Position numbers and translations under genes: made by a program. Of a stretch of 64,000 bases of DNA, positions 17,442 to 24,341 are shown one piece after another. A model generated the notes under the pieces. It was not told the origin of the DNA. It did no database searches and saw only the letters and a list, made by a program, of their open reading frames with translations. This DNA is from UBA8752 sp002336475 (lineage in GTDB: Bacteria > Bacteroidota > Bacteroidia > Flavobacteriales_D > Sanyastnellaceae). The stretch covers positions 2,046,001 to 2,110,000 of the forward strand of contig OX044365.1 of NCBI GenBank assembly GCA_943846755.1, given 5' to 3'. Numbering within the stretch: the first letter of the stretch is position 1; the number at the start of each line of letters is the position of its first letter.

Positions 17442-18614
17442 TTAACGTCCTTGACCCAACGTATTTGAAATGTCGATGCGCAAAGCGGATCGGGCGGGGA
17501 TTCCAGCGGCAAAAGCGCCGACGAGCAACGCAGCAGCGACGAGGACAAACTCACCCTGAACAGGGGCCAATTGCGTGACATCGTAGTGAAACCTGTCTGC
17601 CAAAACTTGACCGAGCGCCATGACGCCCAATCGGCTCAGCAGCAGTCCTGCGAAGATGCCGGCGGCGGTCATCCACAAGCCCTCAAAAAGGACGAGCGCA
17701 AACAAGCGTCGGGGCGGCGCGCCCATGGTGCGCAGCAGCGCGAGTTCGTACCTCCTGTCGCGAAGTGAAGCATAGAGGGCAATGAAAACACTGATAAACG
17801 ACAACCCCATGATGAGCAAAGCGACCGCCCTTAATGTCTGTAGCCCTATGCCGAACTGTTGGGTGAGCCGGTTCATTTCGATGGCAGGCAGGGCGACTTG
17901 CATGGGGGTGTCCCTCAGCAAATTTGGTAAGGTCAGGATGGCCAGGGGGTTCTTCTTCTTCAGCAAAACCGCCGTGATTTCTTCGTCTGCATCCTCTATG
18001 TCTTCGTGCACGCCCCAGACCGAAGCGATGGGTGTGAGGATGAGTTGGTCTATGACGGCCCCCGTGCGTTCGAAGGTTCCGACCACGGTGTAGGCCTTGT
18101 CGCGGTGAACGTCTGTGCCATCGGTCAGGCCATGCGCGCTGTAGAATGTGTCGCCGAGTTCAAGTCCCGTGGCTGAGGCGACCTCCTGTCCCAACACGAC
18201 CTCGAAGGGGGCATCGAACATTTTGCCTGTTGACACCTGCGCGTTGTAATGGGCCGGATAAGAAGCCTCGGTGCCCACAATCCTAAAGAGTTCGAAGTTG
18301 TCTCCATAGGCGAGGGGAATGGCCTCCTCGATGTAAGGATGGCGCATGACTTTCTGTGCGTCTGCGAGGGGGATGTTGCCCGTTGGCACGTCCACATGGT
18401 ACACGTTGGCCAAGATCAACTGCAATGGACTGCCTTTGGCACCAAGGACGAGGTCGATGTCTTTGATGTTGCGGTCGAGGTCTTCGGTCAAGCTGCGCTG
18501 CATGAGCAACATCAGACTGATGATGCCGACTCCAAAAGAAAGCAGCAGCACACTGAGCCCGGTTTCGAGGGGCCGGTGCAGTACGTTGCGTCGGGCGAGT
18601 CGGGCAGCCTTCAT
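17442..18614 (-). CDS. FtsX/MacB-like ABC transporter permease
   Basis: This is a 390-residue membrane protein. One N-terminal membrane helix (about 17-39) is followed by an extracytoplasmic MacB-like domain of about 200 residues and three C-terminal helices (starting near AVALLIMGLSFISVFIALY, LFEGLWMTAAGIFAGLLL and VAAALLVGAFAAGIPA). The layout matches FtsX-fold permeases of type VII ABC systems (MacB, LolCDE), which use mechanical force on periplasmic partners or lipids rather than carry a solute through a channel. It overlaps the ATPase gene by ATGA at 18611-18614. The substrate cannot be read from the sequence. Confidence 0.88.
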   Translation of the reverse strand: MKAARLARRNVLHRPLETGLSVLLLSFGVGIISLMLLMQRSLTEDLDRNIKDIDLVLGAKGSPLQLILANVYHVDVPTGNIPLADAQKVMRHPYIEEAIPLAYGDNFELFRIVGTEASYPAHYNAQVSTGKMFDAPFEVVLGQEVASATGLELGDTFYSAHGLTDGTDVHRDKAYTVVGTFERTGAVIDQLILTPIASVWGVHEDIEDADEEITAVLLKKKNPLAILTLPNLLRDTPMQVALPAIEMNRLTQQFGIGLQTLRAVALLIMGLSFISVFIALYASLRDRRYELALLRTMGAPPRRLFALVLFEGLWMTAAGIFAGLLLSRLGVMALGQVLADRFHYDVTQLAPVQGEFVLVAAALLVGAFAAGIPARSALRIDISNTLGQGR

Positions 18615-19252
18615 GCGATGGGGTTCAATGCGACGTGCCGGGACATGCGGTCCTTTAGGCGTTGGTCGTGGGTGACAATGAGCAGTGCAGCGCCTGTCCG
18701 TTCAGCTTGTCCGCGGAGGAGGGTCAACACGGCGTCGGTGTTGGCATCGTCCAAGGCGCTGGTGGGTTCATCTGCGAGGATCAATCCCGGGCCGTGTACC
18801 ACCGCTCTGGCAATGGATACGCGTTGTTGCTCTCCGACGGAAAGGGCATCGACTCGGGCGTTCCATTTGTGTGCGAGTCCGAGTTCTTCGAGGACCGTCT
18901 TTGCGGCGGCTTCATCGGGACTGCAACCGGCGAGAGAACGGGCCAAGGCGAGGTTTTCGCCAACGGTTAAGCTGCGCACGAAATGGGCGGTTTGGAAGAC
19001 GATGCCCATGTGGCGTCCGCGGGTCTGGTCGCGTTCGGCGGTGGGCAGTGCGCTGAATGCAACGCCCGCCAAATTTACCGTTCCAGCCGTCGGTGTTCTC
19101 ATTCCGGCGACCAGGTGCAGCATGGTGGTTTTTCCGGTGCCTGAAGCCCCGAGCAATAGCAGCTCCTCGCCTTTTTCCATGCGCAGGTCTGGGAAGGCCA
19201 ACTCGGTGTCACCTCCTTCGTATCGGTATCGAAGCCCATCGGTCTTCAGCAT
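18611..19252 (-). CDS. LolD/MacB-type ABC transporter ATPase
   Basis: The 213-residue ATPase has Walker A (LLLLGASGTGKTTM), the signature LSVGEQQRVSIARA and Walker B (LILADEPTSALD), all at normal spacing. It resembles the LolD/FtsE/MacB class that pairs with FtsX-like permeases. It is the first gene of a three-gene minus-strand operon with the permease and the DUF3299-like gene. It begins 39 bases from the divergent gene at 19292, so promoters for both directions must fit in that short space. Confidence 0.92.
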   Translation of the reverse strand: MLKTDGLRYRYEGGDTELAFPDLRMEKGEELLLLGASGTGKTTMLHLVAGMRTPTAGTVNLAGVAFSALPTAERDQTRGRHMGIVFQTAHFVRSLTVGENLALARSLAGCSPDEAAAKTVLEELGLAHKWNARVDALSVGEQQRVSIARAVVHGPGLILADEPTSALDDANTDAVLTLLRGQAERTGAALLIVTHDQRLKDRMSRHVALNPIA

Positions 19253-19291
19253 GGGTGAAAGTTACGATGGCGCAGCGCCCATCTTTGCACC

Positions 19292-19681
19292 ATGACGTTT
19301 ATCCAACGCTTGTGGCGTTACATGATTGGCATTGCCATCGGTACCATGCTGGCCTTCTTCTTTTTTGGCAGCCGTTCCTGCACGAATTGGCTGCCCAATC
19401 CTCAGGTCCGACAATTCCTTGGAGACCCTGGACTCATGGGCGACGAACGCACGCGCTGTCTGATGCAGTGTGGTGCGGTCACCATGGCAGACTTGCGGGG
19501 CCTGCTCGAAGAGGGGGACATCCAATACAGCAAGAGCGATGTGCGGAATGAACAAGAATCAGGCAAATTCTACCGCATTGAGCAAGACAGCCGCGCTGCG
19601 GAATTTGTGGTCACGGACACGACGACTTTGGTCCGTGCATTGGAGCTGCCTTCGGCGCCTTCCGCTTGCGATTGTCCCTGA
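19292..19681 (+). CDS. Membrane-anchored hypothetical protein (DUF4258-like)
   Basis: The 129-residue protein has one N-terminal membrane helix (MIGIAIGTMLAFFFFGS, about 11-27) and then a soluble domain with CTNWLPNPQVRQFL and MADLRGLLEEGDIQYSKSD. This order resembles Flavobacteriales proteins annotated as DUF4258, but the match was made from memory and is not certain. Cysteines near the end (CDC) are unusual. It stands alone between the divergent ABC operon and the converging proline dehydrogenase gene, 17 bases from the latter's stop. Confidence 0.6.
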   Translation: MTFIQRLWRYMIGIAIGTMLAFFFFGSRSCTNWLPNPQVRQFLGDPGLMGDERTRCLMQCGAVTMADLRGLLEEGDIQYSKSDVRNEQESGKFYRIEQDSRAAEFVVTDTTTLVRALELPSAPSACDCP

Positions 19682-19698
19682 TTAAAGATCCAAGGCGA

Positions 19699-20931
19699 TC
19701 AGTATTGTTGTGCTTTCCTGCGGCGCAATTCCTGGCGTATGAGTTCGAGCTCACGTGAGGTTTGTCCGCCGACGGACGTGTTTTCTTCGGCCCGACGGAT
19801 GAGGTAGGGAATGGCTTCGCGCAGTGGTCCATAGGGCACGTACTTGGCGGTTTCGAACCCCGCTGCAGCGAGGTTGAAGCTCAGGTTGTCGCTCATCCCC
19901 AGCAATTGCGCGAAGGCCACGCGGCCATCCCCCGGCAGGAGCCCTTTGGCGCGCATGTCTTGTGCGAGTTTGAGCGTGCTGTCTTCGTTGTGGGTACCGC
20001 AGACAATGTTCACGTGCTCCAAGTGCTGGAGCGCAAAGTCCAATGCTGCGTTGAAATCGCCGTCTGTCGCCGCTTTGTTGGGTTGAATGGGAGAGGTGCG
20101 GCCCTCTGCAGCAGCCCTTTCTCGTTCCTTTTCCATGTAGGCACCGCGGACCAGTTTGACCCCTAAGACCCAGCCTTCTTTCTCGGCCGCTTCTTTGGTC
20201 TGCTTGATGTAGGACAGGCGATCATGGCGGTAGAGTTGTGCCGTTGTGTAGACGCGACAGCTGCCAGTGTTGTGACGCCGCATCATGGTTTCTGCCAGCG
20301 CATCTATGGCCGATTGAAGCCAACTTTCTTCGGCATCGATCATGATGGGCACACCGTGATCGCTGGCGGCTTTGCACAGCGAAGACACCCGGCCTTCCAC
20401 CTGCTCCCAATCCAGCTGCTCTTTGGGCGTTAGCGCACCGTCGCCGCTGACCTTTTCCAACAGCGTATTGTCGGAGAGGGCGCTGACTTTGAAGACGGCA
20501 AAAGCAAACCGAGCATCGCCTTTGGCCGACAAAATTGCGGACATGATTTGGTCATGTGCAGCGTTCAAGGCGCCTTGTCCGGTTTGTCCTTCGGCGCTGT
20601 AGTCCAGGATGGTCTTGACCCCGTATTGGGATAGTTTTTTCGCGGTATCGAGGCTTTCCTCGATGTCCTCCCCACCGCAGAAATAATCGAATACAGGCCG
20701 CAGAGCCCAGTTCAATGGAAGCCTGAAGGCCAGTGCCAAGCCAATGGCCCGGGCACCTAATGTCACAAGAGCAGGGGCGCCGATGAGACCAAACATCCAG
20801 CGGGCCCTTCGCAAGTCGCGGGTCGATCTGTGGGCAAAGGCCGTGCGGGTATCATCAAACGCAAGCGCATGGCCAGCGGATGCTTCTGCTGCGGAAACAG
20901 CGGGATTCGGAGAGGAGTTCGGAGAGGTCAT
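19699..20931 (-). CDS. Proline dehydrogenase family protein
   Basis: A 410-residue FAD-dependent proline dehydrogenase, the single-domain type typical of Bacteroidetes. It oxidises proline to pyrroline-5-carboxylate and passes electrons to quinone. Visible family marks are the (beta-alpha)8-barrel strands with ILDYSAEG, VPIMIDAEESWLQ, CRVYTTAQLY, LGVKLVRGAYMEKER and a C-terminal YVPYGPLREAIPYLIRRAEEN. No aldehyde dehydrogenase domain is fused. The gene is monocistronic and faces the small secreted gene at 21102 across 170 bases. Confidence 0.93.
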   Translation of the reverse strand: MTSPNSSPNPAVSAAEASAGHALAFDDTRTAFAHRSTRDLRRARWMFGLIGAPALVTLGARAIGLALAFRLPLNWALRPVFDYFCGGEDIEESLDTAKKLSQYGVKTILDYSAEGQTGQGALNAAHDQIMSAILSAKGDARFAFAVFKVSALSDNTLLEKVSGDGALTPKEQLDWEQVEGRVSSLCKAASDHGVPIMIDAEESWLQSAIDALAETMMRRHNTGSCRVYTTAQLYRHDRLSYIKQTKEAAEKEGWVLGVKLVRGAYMEKERERAAAEGRTSPIQPNKAATDGDFNAALDFALQHLEHVNIVCGTHNEDSTLKLAQDMRAKGLLPGDGRVAFAQLLGMSDNLSFNLAAAGFETAKYVPYGPLREAIPYLIRRAEENTSVGGQTSRELELIRQELRRRKAQQY

Positions 20932-21053
20932 TAGCCAAACGCGCGCGGCGCAAGATACCGCGGACCTCTCCCAATTCGGATGCTCGGCACAAACTGATGA
21001 AAGTCAGCGTTTGGCATGAATGGACGTCAACCCCAGGGCTTCAAGCCTGCTTC

Positions 21054-21083
21054 ATGTTTGCTCTGTCAACGAACAACAACAAC
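21054..21083 (+). promoter_or_regulatory. Shared 30-base leader, copy 1
   Basis: The 30 bases here are identical to the reverse complement of 24187-24216. Each copy lies just upstream of one of two small secreted paralogues. It begins ATGTTTG, which is near a -7 box (CATGTTTG against TAnnTTTG), continues CTCTGTCAACG and ends in an AAC run. The ATG is 48 bases before the gene start and in frame here, but out of frame in the second copy, so conservation is at the nucleic acid level. Confidence 0.75.
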
Positions 21084-21101
21084 ACAAAAACCCACACCAT
21101 C

Positions 21102-21437
21102 ATGAAATACAATGTTTCCTCCCTCCTCGCCGTTGCTTTTGCCTTCTTCGCCTTCAACGCCAATGCGACCACCCATGAAGTGAGCACCCTCGATTTGAAC
21201 GATGCCGCTGTGCAGATGGACCTGACCGACAATCTAGCAGACGGTACCATCACTGCGAACCTCTTGGTGCAACTCCCTGATGGCAGCACCCAACGCAAGT
21301 CCCAGAAGTACCGCAACATGACGCAAGCGGTCAACGATTGCACCCGATTCTTGACTGAGTTGCCATACGGATCGCGGTTGCTGCGGGCCGAGTTCACCAA
21401 TGCCCGCGGAGAGGTCGTCTTCCAATTTGCAGGCTGA
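21102..21437 (+). CDS. Small secreted protein, paralogue 1
   Basis: The 111-residue protein has a clear signal peptide (MKYNVSSLLAVAFAFFAFNANA) and a mature domain of about 88 residues. The mature part shares a skeleton with the minus-strand gene at 23847: LPDG, a Y...TQA element, FLTELP, then an AEFTNARGEVVFQF end that matches ANITDSRGNVIFSI. No catalytic motif or lipobox is seen; I do not recognise the family. Both genes have the same 30-base leader and probably the same regulation. A strong terminator follows at 21486, so this is a single-gene transcript. Confidence 0.75.
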   Translation: MKYNVSSLLAVAFAFFAFNANATTHEVSTLDLNDAAVQMDLTDNLADGTITANLLVQLPDGSTQRKSQKYRNMTQAVNDCTRFLTELPYGSRLLRAEFTNARGEVVFQFAG

Positions 21438-21485
21438 CTTGGGCACTTGCACCGGGCCCTGCGCCCAGTACTTTGTGCTTCTCAG

Positions 21486-21527
21486 AGCGGGGGCGATACC
21501 GGATGTGGTGTCGCCCCCGCTTCTTTT
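21486..21527 (+). terminator. Rho-independent terminator
   Basis: AGCGGGGGCGA at 21486-21496 pairs perfectly with TCGCCCCCGCT at 21511-21521; four more inner pairs (TACC/GGTG) extend the stem to 15, and TCTTTTT follows. Confidence 0.9.
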
Positions 21528-21572
21528 TGCAGTTTCATTGACCAATAGCTGAGCAGATGCGAACTTGCAGGT

Positions 21573-22961
21573 ATGACTGCACAGGATTTTCTCAACGGCA
21601 ACAAGGACCGTTTCCTCAACGAACTCTTTGATTTGCTCCGCATCCCTTCGATCAGCGCCGACCCTGCTTACAAGGACGACGTGATCCGCTGTGCGGAGTC
21701 TGTGGCAGACCACCTGCGCAAGGCCGGGGCGGACAATGTGGAGGTCATGACCACTCCGGGTTACCCTGTGGTGTACGGCGAGCGCATCGTCGACCCCAAT
21801 CTGCCCACCGTTTTGGTTTACGGCCACTACGATGTGCAGCCGCCAGACCCGCTCGACCTTTGGACCTCGCCTGCTTTTGAGCCGGTGATCCGCAAGACGG
21901 AGTTGCACCCAGAAGGGGCGATTTTCGCGCGGGGTGCGTGCGACGACAAAGGACAGATGTTCATGCATGTGAAGGCCTTGGAGTCCATGGTCAACGCCGG
22001 CAACCAGCCTGTGAACCTCAAGTTTGTCATTGAGGGCGAAGAGGAAGTGGGGTCTGATCACCTCGACGAATTCTTGGAACAGAACAAGGAGCGTTTGGCA
22101 GCCGACGTGGTGTTGGTGAGTGACACCGGCATCATCGCCAACGACATCCCCAGCATCACTACTGGACTCCGTGGATTGAGCTATGTGGAAGTCAAAGTGG
22201 TGGGCCCAAACCGCGACCTGCACAGCGGCCTCTATGGCGGTGCAGCCCCCAACCCCATCAACATTCTGTGCGAGTTGGTCGCTTCATTGAAAGACGACCA
22301 GCAGCGCATTACCGTGCCGGGCTTTTATGACAAGGTCATTGAACTCTCTTTGGAGGAGCGCTCTGCCATGGCCGAGGCGCCTTTCAGTGAAGAGGAGTAC
22401 AAAGCCAGCATCGACATTGGCGCCACAGAGGGCGAGCCGGCGTATTCAGCGCCAGAGCGCATGTCCATTCGTCCCACGCTGGATGTGAATGGCATTTGGG
22501 GTGGATACACTGGAGAGGGCGCCAAAACCGTCATTGCCTCCGAAGCCCATGCCAAGATCTCCATGCGGCTCGTGCCCGACCAGGATCCTGACGAAATCAC
22601 CCAGTTGTTCAAGAACCACTTTGAGTCGATTTGTCCAGAAAGCTGCAAGGTGGAGGTGAGCATCATGCACGGTGCGCATCCAGCAGTCACGCCCATCGAC
22701 CATCCAGGATATCGGGCGGCCGCGGCAGCCATGGAGTCTACGTTTGGCCGCAAGCCTGTACCCTTCCGCGGCGGAGGCAGCATCCCCATTGTGACCAGCT
22801 TCGAGAAAATCCTCGGCCTGAAGACCGTTTTGATGGGCTTTGGCTTGGACAGCGACGCCATCCACTCGCCCGATGAGCACTACGGGGTGTTCAACTATTT
22901 CAAGGGCATCGAGACCATTCCGGAATTCCATGCGCGCTTTGCGGAGTTCCATGCGGGCTAA
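21573..22961 (+). CDS. M20-family zinc dipeptidase
   Basis: A 462-residue cytosolic metallopeptidase of the M20 family. Metal-ligand and catalytic motifs are in order: VYGHYDVQP (His and catalytic Asp), GACDDKGQ (bridging Asp), EGEEEVGS (catalytic Glu and ligand Glu), VSDTG (ligand Asp) and IHSPDEHY near the end (ligand His). The dimerisation domain lies about residues 200-340. It probably cleaves di- or tripeptides. The ATG follows a terminator by 45 bases. The last 11 bases overlap the start of the LEA14-like lipoprotein gene in another frame. Confidence 0.93.
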   Translation: MTAQDFLNGNKDRFLNELFDLLRIPSISADPAYKDDVIRCAESVADHLRKAGADNVEVMTTPGYPVVYGERIVDPNLPTVLVYGHYDVQPPDPLDLWTSPAFEPVIRKTELHPEGAIFARGACDDKGQMFMHVKALESMVNAGNQPVNLKFVIEGEEEVGSDHLDEFLEQNKERLAADVVLVSDTGIIANDIPSITTGLRGLSYVEVKVVGPNRDLHSGLYGGAAPNPINILCELVASLKDDQQRITVPGFYDKVIELSLEERSAMAEAPFSEEEYKASIDIGATEGEPAYSAPERMSIRPTLDVNGIWGGYTGEGAKTVIASEAHAKISMRLVPDQDPDEITQLFKNHFESICPESCKVEVSIMHGAHPAVTPIDHPGYRAAAAAMESTFGRKPVPFRGGGSIPIVTSFEKILGLKTVLMGFGLDSDAIHSPDEHYGVFNYFKGIETIPEFHARFAEFHAG

Positions 22962-23424
22962 AGGCTCTTTTGGGTTCAAACCCATGGGGCTTTTGGGGCT
23001 CTCTTTGTTTCTGGCGGGGTGTTTTGCGCCAGACGATTTTGAGGTCCGAGCGGTGTCCATTTCGGACTTAACCCGTCTGGGCTCGGATCAAACTGAATTC
23101 GGGGTGGACCTGGTATTGTACAACCCCAACGGATATGCCGTGCAGATTCAAGACAGCCACTTGGGTTTGTGGCTGTCGGGAGACTCGGTGGGCAGATTGC
23201 AATTCTCGTCTTCAGAAGCGATTCCAAAAAAGTCTGAAGCCCCGGTGCATTTAGAGGCGACCCTGAATTCCGAGCGTGTGGGCCGCTTGCTTTCGGGCAA
23301 TGCGCTTGAGTATTTGGTCCAGGGGGCACCCATTCGCGTCGAAGGCTGGGTAAAAGGAAAGGCAGGCTGGTTCCAAAGCACATTGGACATCCGGCACGAG
23401 CAGCGCATTGGCTTGATGAACTGA
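22951..23424 (+). CDS. LEA14-like lipoprotein
   Basis: This is a 157-residue protein with a lipoprotein signal (GLLGLSLFLAGC) and one LEA type 2 / WHy-like domain, recognisable by FGVDLVLYNPNGYAVQIQDSHLGLW split here as FGVDLVLYNPNG and a following AVQIQDS stretch, plus VHLEATLNSERVGRLL. Such domains are immunoglobulin-like and of uncertain role in bacteria. ATG 22951 overlaps the peptidase gene; an internal ATG at 22984 would also give a complete signal. It is probably translated together with the peptidase, though a shared task is not evident. Confidence 0.7.
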   Translation: MRAKGSFGFKPMGLLGLSLFLAGCFAPDDFEVRAVSISDLTRLGSDQTEFGVDLVLYNPNGYAVQIQDSHLGLWLSGDSVGRLQFSSSEAIPKKSEAPVHLEATLNSERVGRLLSGNALEYLVQGAPIRVEGWVKGKAGWFQSTLDIRHEQRIGLMN

Positions 23425-23485
23425 GCTCCGCCCAATGCTTGGATTCCCGGTATCTCCCACACTTGCGCCCGGCATTGGGGCTTAA

Positions 23486-23650
23486 AACGGCCCTGTTTCT
23501 TATTGCGCCGAGGGCACCACTTTGGATGTGTTTGCAGGCCAATGTGTGGCTTCAGCGGCGGAGTGCATAGGGGATGTGAATCCGGATGGTGTGGTGTCCA
23601 CACCAGATCCCTTGACCTTTTTGGGGGTCTTTGGGGTGAATTGTTACTGA
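23486..23650 (+). pseudogene. Remnant of a dockerin-like protein end
   Basis: In the otherwise empty stretch 23425-23846 one frame reads 54 residues from just after a TAA (23483) to a TGA at 23648. It has no start codon of its own. It contains CAEGTTLDVFAGQC, CIGDVNPDGVVSTPDP and LTFLGVFG, the pattern of dockerin-like EF-hand ends found on secreted Bacteroidetes proteins and close to the end of the giant protein at 27540 (CPTDINADGTTNVADLL...LGEF). I take it as the surviving 3' end of a lost surface-protein gene. The rest of the gap holds a terminator at 23689 and nothing else I can identify. Confidence 0.6.
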
Positions 23651-23688
23651 TTCCGTCTGCGTTGTTTAGGGCCCTTTGGAGCAAGAAG

Positions 23689-23716
23689 AAAGGCAGCTTC
23701 TTGTGAAGCTGCCTTT
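23689..23716. terminator. Bidirectional terminator
   Basis: A perfect 12-base-pair stem, AAAGGCAGCTTC against GAAGCTGCCTTT, with a TTGT loop. T-rich bases follow on the plus strand and moderately on the minus strand. It lies between the remnant at 23486 and the converging gene at 23847. Confidence 0.85.
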
Positions 23717-23846
23717 CTCATTTGCGGCTGATCCAGTCAGTTGAGGCCCGGTCCGAGGAGTCTGCGCATTGGGCACGTGCTCCATCCTTTGGCCCTTTCT
23801 TTTCTGTTCGTCGCGGTGTTGCTCGAAGGTGGTGGGTGCGCGGGAT

Positions 23847-24170
23847 TCAATTTTGTATCGAGAAAATGACGTTGCCCCGCGAGTCAGTGATGTTGGCGTA
23901 GATCACGGTGGCGTTTTCGGGCAGTTCAAAAGAGAAGCCTTGGTAGGCCAAGTAGGCTTGGTTCAGGCTGGGGTAGTTGCCGCTGAAGAAGGCCCGGTTA
24001 CCGTCGGGATGAACCGCCAGCACATTGACCGTGTAGGTGACTTTGACGGCGTCGTTCAGGGCCGTTGCATGGTCGCTGTTGACTTGTGCGGAATGGGTGT
24101 TGGCCAATGCGGGGCTGATGGAGAACAGGACGAAGGCTGCGGCGAAAAGGGAGGAGGTAAACTTGTTCAT
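23847..24170 (-). CDS. Small secreted protein, paralogue 2
   Basis: The 107-residue protein has a signal peptide (MNKFTSSLFAAAFVLFSISPALA) and a mature domain related to that of the gene at 21102: HPDG against LPDG, LNQA against MTQA, FELP against LTELP and DSRGNVIFSI against NARGEVVFQF. ATG 24170 was chosen because it gives the signal peptide; the longer frame would run through the conserved leader. No enzyme motif is seen. The two genes point toward each other across the peptidase and lipoprotein genes. Confidence 0.75.
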   Translation of the reverse strand: MNKFTSSLFAAAFVLFSISPALANTHSAQVNSDHATALNDAVKVTYTVNVLAVHPDGNRAFFSGNYPSLNQAYLAYQGFSFELPENATVIYANITDSRGNVIFSIQN

Positions 24171-24186
24171 GACGTTGGGGTTTTGG

Positions 24187-24216
24187 GTTGTTGTTGTTCG
24201 TTGACAGAGCAAACAT
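24187..24216 (-). promoter_or_regulatory. Shared 30-base leader, copy 2
   Basis: Identical over 30 bases to 21054-21083 when read on the minus strand, and ending 16 bases before the start codon at 24170. The bases that follow (CCAAAACCCCAACGTC) also resemble those in copy 1, but differ in length by two, so the leader is not in frame with this gene. Confidence 0.75.
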
Positions 24217-24341
24217 TGGACAATCATTGGGCGGGGAAATTGATGGCCATCAGTCGCCCATGGTGACTTTCGTCATTTTGAGGGGACTGGGGGGCTTGGT
24301 GTGGTGCCTTGGAACCTTGGCGCTGTGGGTATATTCAGGCC

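Noticed and set aside
21234..22223. A 329-codon minus-strand frame over the terminator and the M20 peptidase
   Set aside because: It crosses a strong terminator hairpin and the catalytic part of the peptidase gene; composition is that of a shadow frame.
23503..23706. A 67-codon plus-strand frame in the gap after the LEA14-like gene
   Set aside because: It overlaps the dockerin-like remnant in another frame and ends in the terminator hairpin; residues look random (many Gly, Cys, Trp).
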